Positions 24,958-35,000 of a stretch of 64,000 nt of DNA are shown here, in pieces. Position 1 is the first letter of the stretch. Every line of letters begins with the position of its first letter. A program made the position numbers and the translations under genes. The stretch spans positions 11,670 through 75,669 of the forward strand of contig JBBRAO010000011.1 of assembly GCA_038206725.1 (NCBI GenBank). Direction: 5' to 3'. The notes under the pieces were generated by a model. It did no database searches and was not told where the DNA came from. It saw only the letters and a program-made list of their open reading frames with translations. Source of the DNA: JBAXXL01 sp038206725 (GTDB lineage: Bacteria > Bacteroidota > Ignavibacteria > Kapaibacteriales > UBA2268).

Positions 24958-25866
24958 ATGAAACCACTTGTAAAATACAGAGGAGGAAAATCGAAAGAAA
25001 TTCCCCATTTGATTAAACATATTCCACAGTTTAGTGGAAGATATATTGAACCGTTTTTTGGCGGTGGTGCGTTATTCTTTCATTTAGAACCTAAGAAAGC
25101 AATCATTAACGACATTAACTCAAAACTAATTTCATTTTATTTAGGTGTAAAAGACAACTTCGAACTTCTCAAAGCTGAATTGTCGGAAATCGAAAAATTA
25201 TATGTGATAAATCGAAAAAATTATGAAGAAGTAAAAAGCAAAACACCTAATGAACGAGTTGAAGATGACAACGAATCACTCTACTACCAAATCAGAAATA
25301 TGTTCAACGATTTGATAGAAAAGAAGTATTCTGAAGCTCTGCTATATTTCTTTATTAACAAAACAGCTTATTCAGGAATGATTCGATATAATTCAAAAGG
25401 AGAATTTAATGTTCCTTATGGAAGATACACAAACTTGAATACTACTTTGGTTACTAAAGCACATAACAACTTACTCACCAATACAGAGATTTACAATCTT
25501 GATTATTCAGAAATATTCGGAATGGCAGAAAAGGACGATTTTATATTTTTAGACCCACCGTATGATTGTGTTTTCTCAGACTATGGAAATATTGAACACA
25601 AGGACGGATTTAATGAAAGAAATCACATTGAGTTGGCAAATCAATATAAACAACTTAAATGCAAAGCACTTATGGTAATTGGCAGAACTCCATTAACTGA
25701 AAAGTTGTATGGAGAAATTATTATTGATGAGTATGGGAAATCGTATGCCGTAAATATTAGAAATAGATTTAAGTCAGAGGCAAGCCATATTTTGATTTCA
25801 AATTATGGAAACGTAGCAAAAAAACATTTTCCACAATTAGAATTTGAAAAAGAATTAACACTGTAA
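24958..25866 (+). CDS. Dam-like N6-adenine DNA methyltransferase (D12 class)
   Basis: 302 residues. Order of motifs is that of the alpha-class (Dam/DpnM): YRGGKSKE (motif X, residues 7-14), the AdoMet-binding YIEPFFGGGALFFHL (motif I, 29-43), and FIFLDPPYDCVFSDYG with the catalytic DPPY (motif IV, 199-202). It transfers a methyl group to N6 of adenine in its target and protects DNA from the endonuclease encoded 6 bp downstream. Dam-like relatives usually recognise GATC-containing sites, so a GATC-based target such as GGATC is plausible given the partner family. Its codon use is AT-rich like the neighbouring restriction gene. Confidence 0.92.
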   Translation: MKPLVKYRGGKSKEIPHLIKHIPQFSGRYIEPFFGGGALFFHLEPKKAIINDINSKLISFYLGVKDNFELLKAELSEIEKLYVINRKNYEEVKSKTPNERVEDDNESLYYQIRNMFNDLIEKKYSEALLYFFINKTAYSGMIRYNSKGEFNVPYGRYTNLNTTLVTKAHNNLLTNTEIYNLDYSEIFGMAEKDDFIFLDPPYDCVFSDYGNIEHKDGFNERNHIELANQYKQLKCKALMVIGRTPLTEKLYGEIIIDEYGKSYAVNIRNRFKSEASHILISNYGNVAKKHFPQLEFEKELTL

Positions 25867-25872
25867 AAAAAT

Positions 25873-27552
25873 ATGGCAAGAATAGATAGTAAAGTAATTT
25901 TCGTTACGACTTCCCCAAGGACACCAGCTCGAATGATTCCCATAATTGAGTTGTTAAATACGAATTTTTCTGGTCAAATATGGAATAGCTCTTCACAAGT
26001 TGCATTTATGGAGTTGTTGAGAGAGGAAAATTTTTTCAATGGCGAAGGTGCTAAAGACCCTGCATTTAGTGCCCGAGATTTAATAAACCGAGCACCCAAA
26101 GCACTCGGTTTCGTATTACTGTCTCCTACAATTCAATTAACTCCCGCAGGTGAAGAACTTGTAAGTTCTAAAAGAAAAGAAGAAATATTTTTAAGACAAT
26201 TACTTAAATTTCAAGTTCCTTCACCCTTTCATAAACCAACACAAAATTCGGCTGAATTTTGTGTTAAACCCTATCTTGAATTATTTCGTCTCGTTAGACA
26301 CTTTGGCTCATTGAAATTTGATGAGTTGCGGATTTTTGGATTGCAGTTGGTTGACTATAGAGAATTTGACAGAATAGTTCAGAAAATAGATCAGTTTAGA
26401 ATAGCAAAAGCCCAGAACGAAGGAAACTACAAGCGATTTCGTGCCGAGTATTTGGAAAATGAACTAAGAGAAATTTATAGTACTGATATAAGTTCAGGCA
26501 ATACAAAAACAAGAGAAACGAATGATGCTTCTATTGTAAAATTCCTTAGCACTAAAGCAAGTAATATGCGAGATTATGCTGATGCTTGTGTTCGATATCT
26601 AAGAGCCACTGGATTGGTCAATATTTCTCATTTAGGTAAATCTATTTCTATAGTTCCTGAAAAAAAACAAGAGGTTGATTACTTCCTTCAAAATGCAGAT
26701 AGAGAACCTTGCTTTATTGATAACGAAGAACAGTATGTTGCATATCTTGGTAATCCTCAAATACCAACTTTATTAACTGACAATAGAGAATTGCTCGAAC
26801 AAAAAATTCAGACTGAGTTTCCACAACTCCAAATTCCAGAAACTGCAACATTAATAGAACTTAAGAACATATTTGCAGACGAGTTGCAAAATAGAAAAGA
26901 GAAAATTCTTACAAACCAAGTTGCTGAAATAAAAGACTACCGACAATTTGAAGAAATAAACACAACTTTTGACCAAATAATTGCCAATTCTCTTTACGAC
27001 ACACCATTAATGTTAGAGTGGAACACTTGGCGAGCAATGACAATGATAGATGGTGGAAATATTAAAGCGAATCTAAAGTTTGATGACTTTGGCAATCCAA
27101 TGTCAACAGCACAAGGCAACATGGCTGACATTGTATGTGATTACGGAGACTTCGGTTTAACTGTTGAAGTTACTATGCAAGGAGGACAAAGGCAATATGA
27201 AACAGAAGGCGAGCCAGTTTCAAGACATCTTGCAAAATACAAGAGAGAAACTGAAAAACCTGCTTACTGCTTATTTATTGCTCCAAATATAAATGATGCT
27301 TGCAAAGCACATTTTTACGCATTGCACAAAATGAACATTCAATACTATGGAGGGACTTCGACAATTGTTCCATTGCCCATGAATGTTTTCATTAAAATGG
27401 TTGAGGATTCATACAATGCTAATTATATACCCGAACCAAGACACGTTCAACGATTTTTCGAGCGTTCAAATCAATTGGCAAACTCGACAGACAACGAAGT
27501 AGATTGGTATAATGGAATAACACAAGAAGCACTTAATTGGCTGACAGAATGA
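25873..27552 (+). CDS. Type IIS restriction endonuclease, AlwI/BstNBI family
   Basis: 559 residues. The N-terminus (VFVTTSPRTPARMIPII, then WNSSSQVAFMELLREENFF, then FSARDLINRAPKALGFVLL) and the central RDYADACVRYLRATGLVNI match the arrangement of N.BstNBI/PleI/AlwI-type enzymes, which recognise short asymmetric sites and cut a few bases downstream. A PD-(D/E)xK-like site is seen in GNMADIVCDYGDFGLTVEVTMQGG, with Asp at about 418 and Glu at about 430, followed by EPVSRHLAKYKRE and YCLFIAPNIND. It lies 6 bp after the Dam-like methylase gene, a compact restriction-modification pair. The site is probably GGATC or GAGTC-like, by family and by the partner enzyme. A single methylase for an asymmetric site would leave one strand to another enzyme, so either M covers both or a second activity exists. 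Confidence 0.88.
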   Translation: MARIDSKVIFVTTSPRTPARMIPIIELLNTNFSGQIWNSSSQVAFMELLREENFFNGEGAKDPAFSARDLINRAPKALGFVLLSPTIQLTPAGEELVSSKRKEEIFLRQLLKFQVPSPFHKPTQNSAEFCVKPYLELFRLVRHFGSLKFDELRIFGLQLVDYREFDRIVQKIDQFRIAKAQNEGNYKRFRAEYLENELREIYSTDISSGNTKTRETNDASIVKFLSTKASNMRDYADACVRYLRATGLVNISHLGKSISIVPEKKQEVDYFLQNADREPCFIDNEEQYVAYLGNPQIPTLLTDNRELLEQKIQTEFPQLQIPETATLIELKNIFADELQNRKEKILTNQVAEIKDYRQFEEINTTFDQIIANSLYDTPLMLEWNTWRAMTMIDGGNIKANLKFDDFGNPMSTAQGNMADIVCDYGDFGLTVEVTMQGGQRQYETEGEPVSRHLAKYKRETEKPAYCLFIAPNINDACKAHFYALHKMNIQYYGGTSTIVPLPMNVFIKMVEDSYNANYIPEPRHVQRFFERSNQLANSTDNEVDWYNGITQEALNWLTE

Positions 27553-27697
27553 AGGGCGAAGTCATAACAAAGGCTATATGCAATAAGGGTTTCAGTGGTT
27601 ATTCGAGCATTCTGCCACGTATCAAGTTCGGTGTAACTGAATAGGAAATCGCCCGCAATCCATTACGGCAAAAACATCCAATCCCCCCAATCCTTTT

Positions 27698-27730
27698 CAC
27701 AAAAGACAGGCACAAAGCCTGTCTTTTGTG
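27698..27730. terminator. Strong hairpin terminator between RM system and yceI
   Basis: Perfect 13-bp stem CACAAAAGACAGG/CCTGTCTTTTGTG with a 7-nt loop. The plus strand continues ATTTTATAAA. It can end transcripts from the restriction gene (plus) and from the yceI unit (minus). Confidence 0.75.
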
Positions 27731-27758
27731 ATTTTATAAAAAAACCCTATATATAATC

Positions 27759-27786
27759 GTAGGGACACGGTATGCCGTGTCCCTAC
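27759..27786. repeat. REP-like palindromic element
   Basis: GTAGGGACACGG-TATG-CCGTGTCCCTAC, a perfect 12-bp GC-rich stem in an AT-rich surrounding. Elements of this type recur in intergenic regions of many bacteria and resemble REP/MITE sequences moved by IS200-like transposases. Only one copy was noticed in this window. Confidence 0.55.
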
Positions 27787-27813
27787 ATTCTAAAATTCAT
27801 AATTCGCATTTTT

Positions 27814-28368
27814 TTAAAATACAACCTTAAAATCAATTTTGAATTCGTCTTTTGTTGCTATACCCAATAGCGAAGGTGGGTCAATTTTATAATCGGTCAT
27901 TTTCACAGGGAAAGCACCGGTAACGGTTAGATTATCGCCGGATTTTTTCACCTGGGCATCGAATGAAATGGATTTTGTAACACCGTGAAAAGTCAGGTTG
28001 CCCTTCACCTTCAGTGTATTCCCGTTTTTTTCGATAGATTTGCTTGCAAATGTAACAGATGGATATTTTATCCCGTCCGTCGCCTCTATCATATGTGAAT
28101 CGCGGTTTGCATTCTTGCTGTCGAATGTTGCTAATTTTGCTGTTACAGCCACTTGCGATATGTTATCTCTATCGGCGTCAACCATTATTACAGATGTTAC
28201 CGCATCGCTAACGCCTTCCCATTCGTGCAATGGATGCGACATTGTATAAGTGATTTCTGATTTTTTCTTGTCGTTATATAGTTTTGTCTCTGTTTGAGCT
28301 AATACTGATGAACTGACAGTAACTAAAAGTACCACCATCAGCGCATATTTAAGAATGTTTTTTTTCAT
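27814..28368 (-). CDS. YceI family lipid-binding-like secreted protein
   Basis: 184 residues with a signal peptide (1-24, ending SSVLAQ). The YceI lipocalin-like barrel is clear: SEITYTMSHPLHEWEGVSD, DSKNANRDSHMIEATDGIKYPSVTFASKSI, LTFHGVTKSISFDAQV and KIDPPSLLGIATKDEFKIDFKVVF. YceI proteins bind polyisoprenoid or quinone-like lipids in the periplasm. The gene immediately upstream encodes a His-rich membrane protein, and YceI is often paired with cytochrome b561-like proteins, so an electron-carrier-related role is possible. Confidence 0.9.
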   Translation of the reverse strand: MKKNILKYALMVVLLVTVSSSVLAQTETKLYNDKKKSEITYTMSHPLHEWEGVSDAVTSVIMVDADRDNISQVAVTAKLATFDSKNANRDSHMIEATDGIKYPSVTFASKSIEKNGNTLKVKGNLTFHGVTKSISFDAQVKKSGDNLTVTGAFPVKMTDYKIDPPSLLGIATKDEFKIDFKVVF

Positions 28369-28399
28369 ATTCTACTTAATAATATTGTTTATACAAAAT

Positions 28400-29206
28400 T
28401 TAAAATGAGAGTATAATCATAGCCGCGGCGAAAGAGCCAAATGCGGTAAATGCCGCCGCACGATGATATACTTGTGTGTCTTTAAGATTTTGGGTTAGTC
28501 TGTCTATCTCTGCCGGAGTACTATTAGGGTCACTAAATGCTCTTAGTCGGTTGTCTCTCGCTGTTTCAATTTGTCCAGCTAATATATTTGTTGCCACCAT
28601 ACCCGTAAGATGCACAATTGCTAAGCCCATATGTAACTTCACACTACTATAGCCCTTTTTATCGTCGAGCATTTTCGGTGGTGTGAACAAAGCTAAACCC
28701 GCTGTAGTAAAATATCCAACATTTATCGCCGCGGCTAAACTTTCGTGTATGTCCTTCGTTTTTTGTGAATCGCCTTCCTTGCCATTAACTGAATAATCGA
28801 AAAGGTTTGACCCTACGATACCTTGCGCAACCATTCCCGCCAAAGTCGCAAAACCCAATATTTGATGCGTGGTTAACATAACTCTACGAATTTTCAGCTC
28901 TTTTGCTCTGTTTTCGGGTGTCAATTCAAAACAATTGAAATTCCTCATTAATCCTTTCTTTCCCCATAACATCCGTTGTGTAAAAAGTATATGCTCAGGT
29001 AATAATGGTTCTGCTTTGTCATTGGCTGTGATATCACCCAATAGGTCATCCGAATTATCCGGTTGGGCAACTTCACCTTGTACTGTCAATTCTGCAATAG
29101 CCGATTTACTGAGTATATCCCCCGGATCGGTGTCCACTGGATATACCTGCGCGTTCAATTGAATGGATAAAAGAATTATACCAAATAATAGTACTGCTTT
29201 TTTCAT
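28400..29206 (-). CDS. Membrane protein with four His-bearing helices (b561-like), YceI partner
   Basis: 268 residues with a signal peptide (1-19, ending QLNAQ). Four hydrophobic segments at about 111-133, 158-180, 190-211 and 247-268 each start near a His: TTHQILGFATLAGMVAQG, IHESLAAAINVGYFTTAGLALFTPP, KLHMGLAIVHLTGMVATN and YHRAAAFTAFGSFAAAMII. This resembles a di-heme four-helix b-type cytochrome core, but no CXXCH is present and I do not recognise a named family. It precedes yceI by 31 bp on the same strand, so they are probably one operon. Confidence 0.6.
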   Translation of the reverse strand: MKKAVLLFGIILLSIQLNAQVYPVDTDPGDILSKSAIAELTVQGEVAQPDNSDDLLGDITANDKAEPLLPEHILFTQRMLWGKKGLMRNFNCFELTPENRAKELKIRRVMLTTHQILGFATLAGMVAQGIVGSNLFDYSVNGKEGDSQKTKDIHESLAAAINVGYFTTAGLALFTPPKMLDDKKGYSSVKLHMGLAIVHLTGMVATNILAGQIETARDNRLRAFSDPNSTPAEIDRLTQNLKDTQVYHRAAAFTAFGSFAAAMIILSF

Positions 29207-29354
29207 TCTGTTTCTCTCTTTAATTTATGACTAATTTATTTATTGATGTGAAAATTCATTCTTAAATTTAGATTAACTTTAATTATATATTTTGCAAAAT
29301 TTATAAATTTAATAGACGAAATAATTAGTGGTTTTAGTTGATGATTTTTAAAAA

Positions 29355-29393
29355 AATACTCATCGGATGGCTGGCAGTCATCGGATGAGTATT
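29355..29393 (-). terminator. Terminator after ettA
   Basis: Stem AATACTCATCGGATG/CATCGGATGAGTATT with one G-G mismatch, about 48 bp after the ettA stop, followed on the minus strand by seven T residues. Confidence 0.75.
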
Positions 29394-29440
29394 AATCAAA
29401 AAAAAAGGCGGAAATAAATTATCACCGGACATTATTTCTT

Positions 29441-31129
29441 TTAATGTATCAATTTTTTATACTTAATTCTCGTAGGCTGTAAGTCGCCTAATCGTTTTTT
29501 CTTGTTTACTTCATAATCCGAGAAACTGCCTTCAAAGAAATAAGCTGTGCTATCGCCTTCAAAAGCCAATATATGCGTGCATACCCTATCCAAAAACCAT
29601 CTATCGTGGGAAATGACAACGGCGCAACCAGCGAAGTTATCCAAGCCATCTTCCAAAGCACGTAATGTGTTAATATCAAGGTCGTTTGTAGGCTCATCTA
29701 ATAGCAAAACGTTGCCTTCTTCCTTCAGCGTCATTGCCAAATGCAAGCGGTTTCTTTCACCACCCGATAAGAATTTTACCGCTTTATTTTGCTCAGTGCC
29801 ACCGAAATTAAATCTACCGAGGAATGCTCTTGTATTAATTCTCTGCTCGCCCATCATTACGATTTCCTGGCCATCGGAAAAGTTCTCCCAAACGGTCTTT
29901 TCAGGGTCAATATTAGAGTGATTTTGGTCAACGTAAGCCAACTTAACTGTGGAGCCTATTTCGAAATTTCCGGCGTCGTATTCAACTTCTTTCATTATCA
30001 TACGGAATAAAGTAGTTTTACCCGCGCCGTTCGGTCCTATCACACCGACAATGCCATTAGGCGGAAGCGAAAAACTCAGATTTTCGAAAAGCAATTTGTC
30101 GTCAAAACCTTTAGCAACATTATCAGCATTAATTACTAAATTGCCAAGTCGCGGACCGTTCGGAATAAAGATTTCCAACTTCTCTTCCTTCGTTTTTTGC
30201 TCTTGGCTAACAGCCATATCATAACTGTTCAACCTTGCTTTTTGCTTTGTTTGACGTCCCTTAGGGCTCATTCTAACCCATTCCAGCTCACGCTCTAAAG
30301 TCTTTCGTCTTTTTGAGGCTTGCTTTTCTTCAAGCGCCATACGTGATGTCTTTTGTTCCAGCCACGATGTGTAATTGCCTTGCCAAGGAATGCCTTCACC
30401 CCTATCCAATTCTAAAATCCACCCAGCAACATTGTCCAAGAAGTATCTATCGTGGGTTACAGCTATTACAGTTCCCTTATATTGATTTAGATGCTCCTCC
30501 AACCATAAGACCGATTCGGCATCCAAATGGTTTGTTGGCTCATCAAGCAATAATACATCCGGCTGAGTAAGCAATAAGCGGCATAACGCTACACGACGGC
30601 GCTCACCACCCGACAATATCTTTATAGAAGTATCGCCATCGGGAGTTCGCAAAGCATCCATAGCTATTTCAAGTTTGGTACTAATTTCCCAGGCATTTTC
30701 TGTATCCATTCGGTCTTGGATTTTTGCCTGACGATTCATTAATTGCTCCATTTTATCGGGATCTTCATAATATTCCGGTAAGCCAAACATATCGTTAATC
30801 TCATTATACTCGGCGATTAGAGCCATAGTTGGTGCAACCCCTTCTCTAATGATATCAATAACGGTTTTGCTTTCGTCCAATTCCGGGTTCTGCTCTAAAT
30901 ACCCAACAGTATAACCCGAGGCAAATGTTACATCCCCCTCGTGGTCCTTATCCATCCCTGCGATAATTTTTAAAAGGGTGGATTTACCGGAACCGTTTAA
31001 TCCGAGAATACCAATTTTCGCACCGTAAAAAAAGCTCAAATAAATATTATTGAGCACGGGTTTATTCCCCTGAGGATAGAGTTTTGACACCCCCGTCATC
31101 GAGAAAATAATTTTCTTATCGTCAGCCAT
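29441..31129 (-). CDS. ettA: ABC-F protein, energy-dependent translational throttle EttA
   Basis: 562 residues with two ATP-binding domains and no membrane segment, the length of EttA. The first domain has Walker A GLNGSGKST (about 43-51) and LSGGERRRVALCRLLLTQPDVLLLDEPTNHLD; the second has GPNGAGKTT and LSGGERNRLHLAMTLKEEGNVLLLDEPTNDLD. Between them lies the charged linker ASKRRKTLERELEWVRMSPKGRQTKQKARL, which contacts ribosome and tRNA, with the SPKGRQTKQKAR pattern typical of the EttA subfamily. EttA binds the ribosomal E site and gates the first peptide bond by ATP/ADP ratio. A hairpin terminator follows. Confidence 0.93.
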   Translation of the reverse strand: MADDKKIIFSMTGVSKLYPQGNKPVLNNIYLSFFYGAKIGILGLNGSGKSTLLKIIAGMDKDHEGDVTFASGYTVGYLEQNPELDESKTVIDIIREGVAPTMALIAEYNEINDMFGLPEYYEDPDKMEQLMNRQAKIQDRMDTENAWEISTKLEIAMDALRTPDGDTSIKILSGGERRRVALCRLLLTQPDVLLLDEPTNHLDAESVLWLEEHLNQYKGTVIAVTHDRYFLDNVAGWILELDRGEGIPWQGNYTSWLEQKTSRMALEEKQASKRRKTLERELEWVRMSPKGRQTKQKARLNSYDMAVSQEQKTKEEKLEIFIPNGPRLGNLVINADNVAKGFDDKLLFENLSFSLPPNGIVGVIGPNGAGKTTLFRMIMKEVEYDAGNFEIGSTVKLAYVDQNHSNIDPEKTVWENFSDGQEIVMMGEQRINTRAFLGRFNFGGTEQNKAVKFLSGGERNRLHLAMTLKEEGNVLLLDEPTNDLDINTLRALEDGLDNFAGCAVVISHDRWFLDRVCTHILAFEGDSTAYFFEGSFSDYEVNKKKRLGDLQPTRIKYKKLIH

Positions 31130-31301
31130 ATTTCTATTTCATTTATTAAATTTATTATAAATAAATCACTTGTATATATTAAGCGATTTTTTGATGTAGT
31201 TCATTTTTCGTAATTGAGTATCTATGAGCGTTTAAAACATAGTTTTATTGTTATTTTTAGTATGTAGTTTTATAACGGTATATTATATGATTCAATAACA
31301 A

Positions 31302-32006
31302 TTATTTTTTCTTTTCTAATTCTTCGAATGAAATATCCATTAACTTGAAATTTTGCCAATCTTTAAAATCAAAATGCCACCATTCTGTCGGGAAAACCGT
31401 AAAGCCGTATTGCGCCATTATGTTAATCAATATTTTACGCCTTTGAATGACTTCTTTCGGTAAATCCATATAGTTTGGACTCGATTTATTGGTAAAATCG
31501 TCATAGTCCGTTTGCATAACGGCTATTTTACCATTATTCATATACATTAGAGTTACATCAACAGCACAACCGCGGTTGTGCCTTGAACCATACTTTGGGT
31601 TAGCGCAAAAATTCGAGTCTGGCATAATCTCGTAAAACTTTATTGTAGCTTGATAAGGGCGGTATGCATCGTAAATTACAAGCCCAAGATTAACTTTGTG
31701 TAGCTGTCTTTGAACTTCGTGCAAGGCTTCAGCCGCATCTCTCCGAAGGAAAGCCTTCGGCTTTGTGTAAACAACCTGTTTAGTAAAATTGTTCGTTGTT
31801 GCATACCGTATGTCAAGAACTATATCGGTTATGACTTTCTCTAAATCAACCAATTCATTGTTTTTATTCGCTATTAAACAACTGTCGTATTGAGAAATTG
31901 TTTGAACTATTTCCAGTCCAAAGGGATTTTTTTTAGTTGTTTGCTCTCCGGCAAAAGTACTAAATATACTAACGAAGAATAAAACTAATATCAGCAAGCG
32001 TTTCAT
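31302..32006 (-). CDS. D-Ala-D-Ala dipeptidase, VanX-type (peptidase M15D)
   Basis: 234 residues with a signal peptide (1-19). Zn and catalytic residues of the VanX/DdpX family are present: Arg116 in DAYRPY, SRHNRGCAVD with His143 and Asp150, and EWWHFDF with Glu208 and His211. The enzyme hydrolyses D-Ala-D-Ala, as in peptidoglycan turnover or dipeptide salvage. No vanH/vanA/vanS genes are nearby and a signal peptide is present, so recycling in the periplasm is a better guess than vancomycin resistance. It starts 12 bp after the large SBBP protein gene. Confidence 0.9.
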   Translation of the reverse strand: MKRLLILVLFFVSIFSTFAGEQTTKKNPFGLEIVQTISQYDSCLIANKNNELVDLEKVITDIVLDIRYATTNNFTKQVVYTKPKAFLRRDAAEALHEVQRQLHKVNLGLVIYDAYRPYQATIKFYEIMPDSNFCANPKYGSRHNRGCAVDVTLMYMNNGKIAVMQTDYDDFTNKSSPNYMDLPKEVIQRRKILINIMAQYGFTVFPTEWWHFDFKDWQNFKLMDISFEELEKKK

Positions 32007-32017
32007 AAAGATTCCAA

Positions 32018-35000
32018 TTATTTATCAGGAAAATATAAAATAGATTCGTTTTTCATATACACTCTATATGCCTGTGTAGGATTAATATAGAATAGGTTTT
32101 TATATCCGAAAGGAATATAAAATTTTGCCACATTGTCTTTAACAATGGTAATATCCGATTTGATGTCTTTGAAAGTAGTGTCAATAGCCATAGTATCGTT
32201 TGTACTAACACCCATAATATTCCAACCGCTGGTTAGTTTTATAGGGTCGTAAACAGAGTTAATTTTATCGCCAAATATTTTGAATTTTTCATCAGCGGTC
32301 ATAAACACGGCATAACCGGCACGTTCATCATAATCACCAATTGTATTAACAGAGGAACTTCCGGTTTTAAGATAAAAACTACCGCTTACATTCTTTGCTA
32401 TGACTAAGGCAGATACTTTTTTAAATACGGAATCCGCCAAACTATACTTTGGATCGACGTAGGAGGACATTAAATTCCAACCTTTATACAACTGGATTTC
32501 AAGAGTATCATTTATGATTGGCAAATGTTCAATTTTTGTCGTATCGGATTTTTTATATCTTCTCGGACCACTTTTAATATTCACATAACCCATCGTATCA
32601 CGTTGCTTTTTACCATCCCAAAGCTTCAAATAATATTTATCGTAGTCACCAATTCCATCTTTTGCAGTTGTTGACAAATTGTCACCACGAACTTTGATAG
32701 AAATATCGTTCTTCATATATATAGTATATCCGGCGCATATCAGATTTTTGCCATTTTTGTAGAATACCCCGACGGCGTCGCCTTTTTCAAAATCTCTACC
32801 ATTTATCTTTGGAGTTATTGACTTTGGAATTAATACGGTCGCAAAATTATCTGTTAATGTTGGCAATTCCCAAGGAGGCGGTGCTGGCACAAAATCATTT
32901 CTTGCAATGAATGCTAAGTAATCATATTCGGAAGGTGTTGAAGCAGATTTTTCGCCAAAATCAATTTTTGAAGCAAAATTGCCGGCTAAAAAATCTTCAC
33001 CATCTTTGTAAGTTGCAATAGAATTTACTTTATCATTACCCTTTCCACCGGCTGTATAAGCATATATATCTTTAAAAATACTATCTTTGCAAAGAACAAA
33101 AATATCTTTTTTGCCTTTGGAAGTATAAGATTTACCTGCCAAAGAAATTGTATTTTCAAATTGTCCTGCAAGGTAGAATTTATTTTTATCTTTCATAATC
33201 GAGAGGATTTTATTTTCCCCTGTAGAGCCAAATTTCTCAACTGTTTTGAAAGTAAATGAGGAATTGAGTTTCGCCGCATAACCGCTAATCGCTGCATCGG
33301 ATAATAAATACATCGAACCAAAATATGCTAAGTTAGTAAATTGTCCTACAATATAACTGTTTAGTGAGTCATCAACAAAAACTGAATAAGCCTTTTCGTT
33401 GAATTCAGAACTTCCACAAGAAAGAGCGGCAAGCCAAGTACCGTTTGTATCGGCTCTCGCCAAAAATGAGTCATCGGCACCTTTTACAGTAACTAAAATA
33501 CTCCCGAAATATCCACCATTAAAGAGACTTCCGACAACGTAAAGTCTATCGTTTTTATCAATTGTCAAATCATAAGCTTCATCATTATCATCACCACCAG
33601 CCGGTTTTACCCATTTCCAATTGCCGGCACTCGTGATTTTCGCGGTAAACACGTCGTCCATACCTCTCGCAGTTACATTAATTGAACCGAAATCGGCATT
33701 TTCGAAGAAATTTCCGGCTATGAATATTTCTCCTTTGGAATTGATATCTATAGCTCTTGCAACGTCATAATTAATACCACCACCGGTTTTTACCCATTGG
33801 AAAGTACCTGAATTATTGAGTTTAGCCGCAAAAACATCCGACCCACCTACTGATGTCAAATCAGTACTGCCGAAACTCGCTTTGTCAACGTAACTACCAG
33901 TAATATATATATCACCACCTGAGGACAATGCCAAATCATAACCTATATCGTCACCTTTGCCACCAGCAGAAATAGCCCACGACCAAGAGCCATCATAAGC
34001 AGATTTCGCTATAAAAATATCGGACCCACCTGTACTTTGCAATGTTGTTGATCCAAATTTCAAATCACCATAATAATATCCAATAATGTATCTATTTCCA
34101 TCACTATCCGCAACTATTGATTTCACTTCGCTTTTGCTTATCGCGCTTGGGATAACGTTTATGGATTTCCAAGAGCCCGCGGCATATTGAATAGCTTCAA
34201 AAATGTCACTGTTTTCAAGTGTATTTACGCTTTTCGAACCGAATTTGATTAATCCATTACCAATACCTGTATGATAAAGCAAACCTGTGGAGATTTCAAT
34301 ACTGCCGCCTAATTTATCATCACCTTCACTGCCACCTGTGGTTACAGTATTAAATGTTCCATCGGTTGCATAAGACGCTATAAATATATCGTCGCCGCCA
34401 TTGGACGAATAACTCGAACCGTTGAAATCAACGTAATTGGAGAAGGTACCTGAAAAATATATATTTGATGAATATGAAAATACATCGTATCCGCTGTCAT
34501 CTTGGTCACCACCTCCGGATTTTACCCAAGAATTGGTGCCGGTAGTATCAATAACAGCCAAAAATGCGTCGGTCAACCCTGCAGATGTTAAAGTATCTGT
34601 CACAAAATCGGCATCACCTGAAAACGAACCGGCGTAATATAATTTTCCGGAATAATAACAAATCGCCTCAGCCATATCCGCACCGGTACCACCCACTCTT
34701 TTAGCCCAAATCCAATCACCTGTTTTAGAAATTTTAGCGATGTATGCGTCATAGTTGCCTTTACTTACAATAGTATTTGACCCAAAGTCAGCAGTACCAT
34801 TGAAATAGCCGCATATATAAATAAATTTTGAATCCACATCGAGCGAAGTACCTTGTTCTTTAAGTGTCCCCCCGGCTCTTTTAACCCATTGCCAAGCACC
34901 GGAAGAATTTATTTTTGCTACAAATATATCAAAAGCACCTTTCGACGTAACTGTGTATGAACCAAAAGTTCCTGTTACGCTAAATCTGCCTGTAACATAA

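Noticed and set aside
31302..32006. Vancomycin resistance cluster around the VanX-type gene
   Set aside because: No vanH, vanA-type ligase or sensor/regulator genes lie nearby, and the protein is exported, so a cell-wall turnover role fits better.
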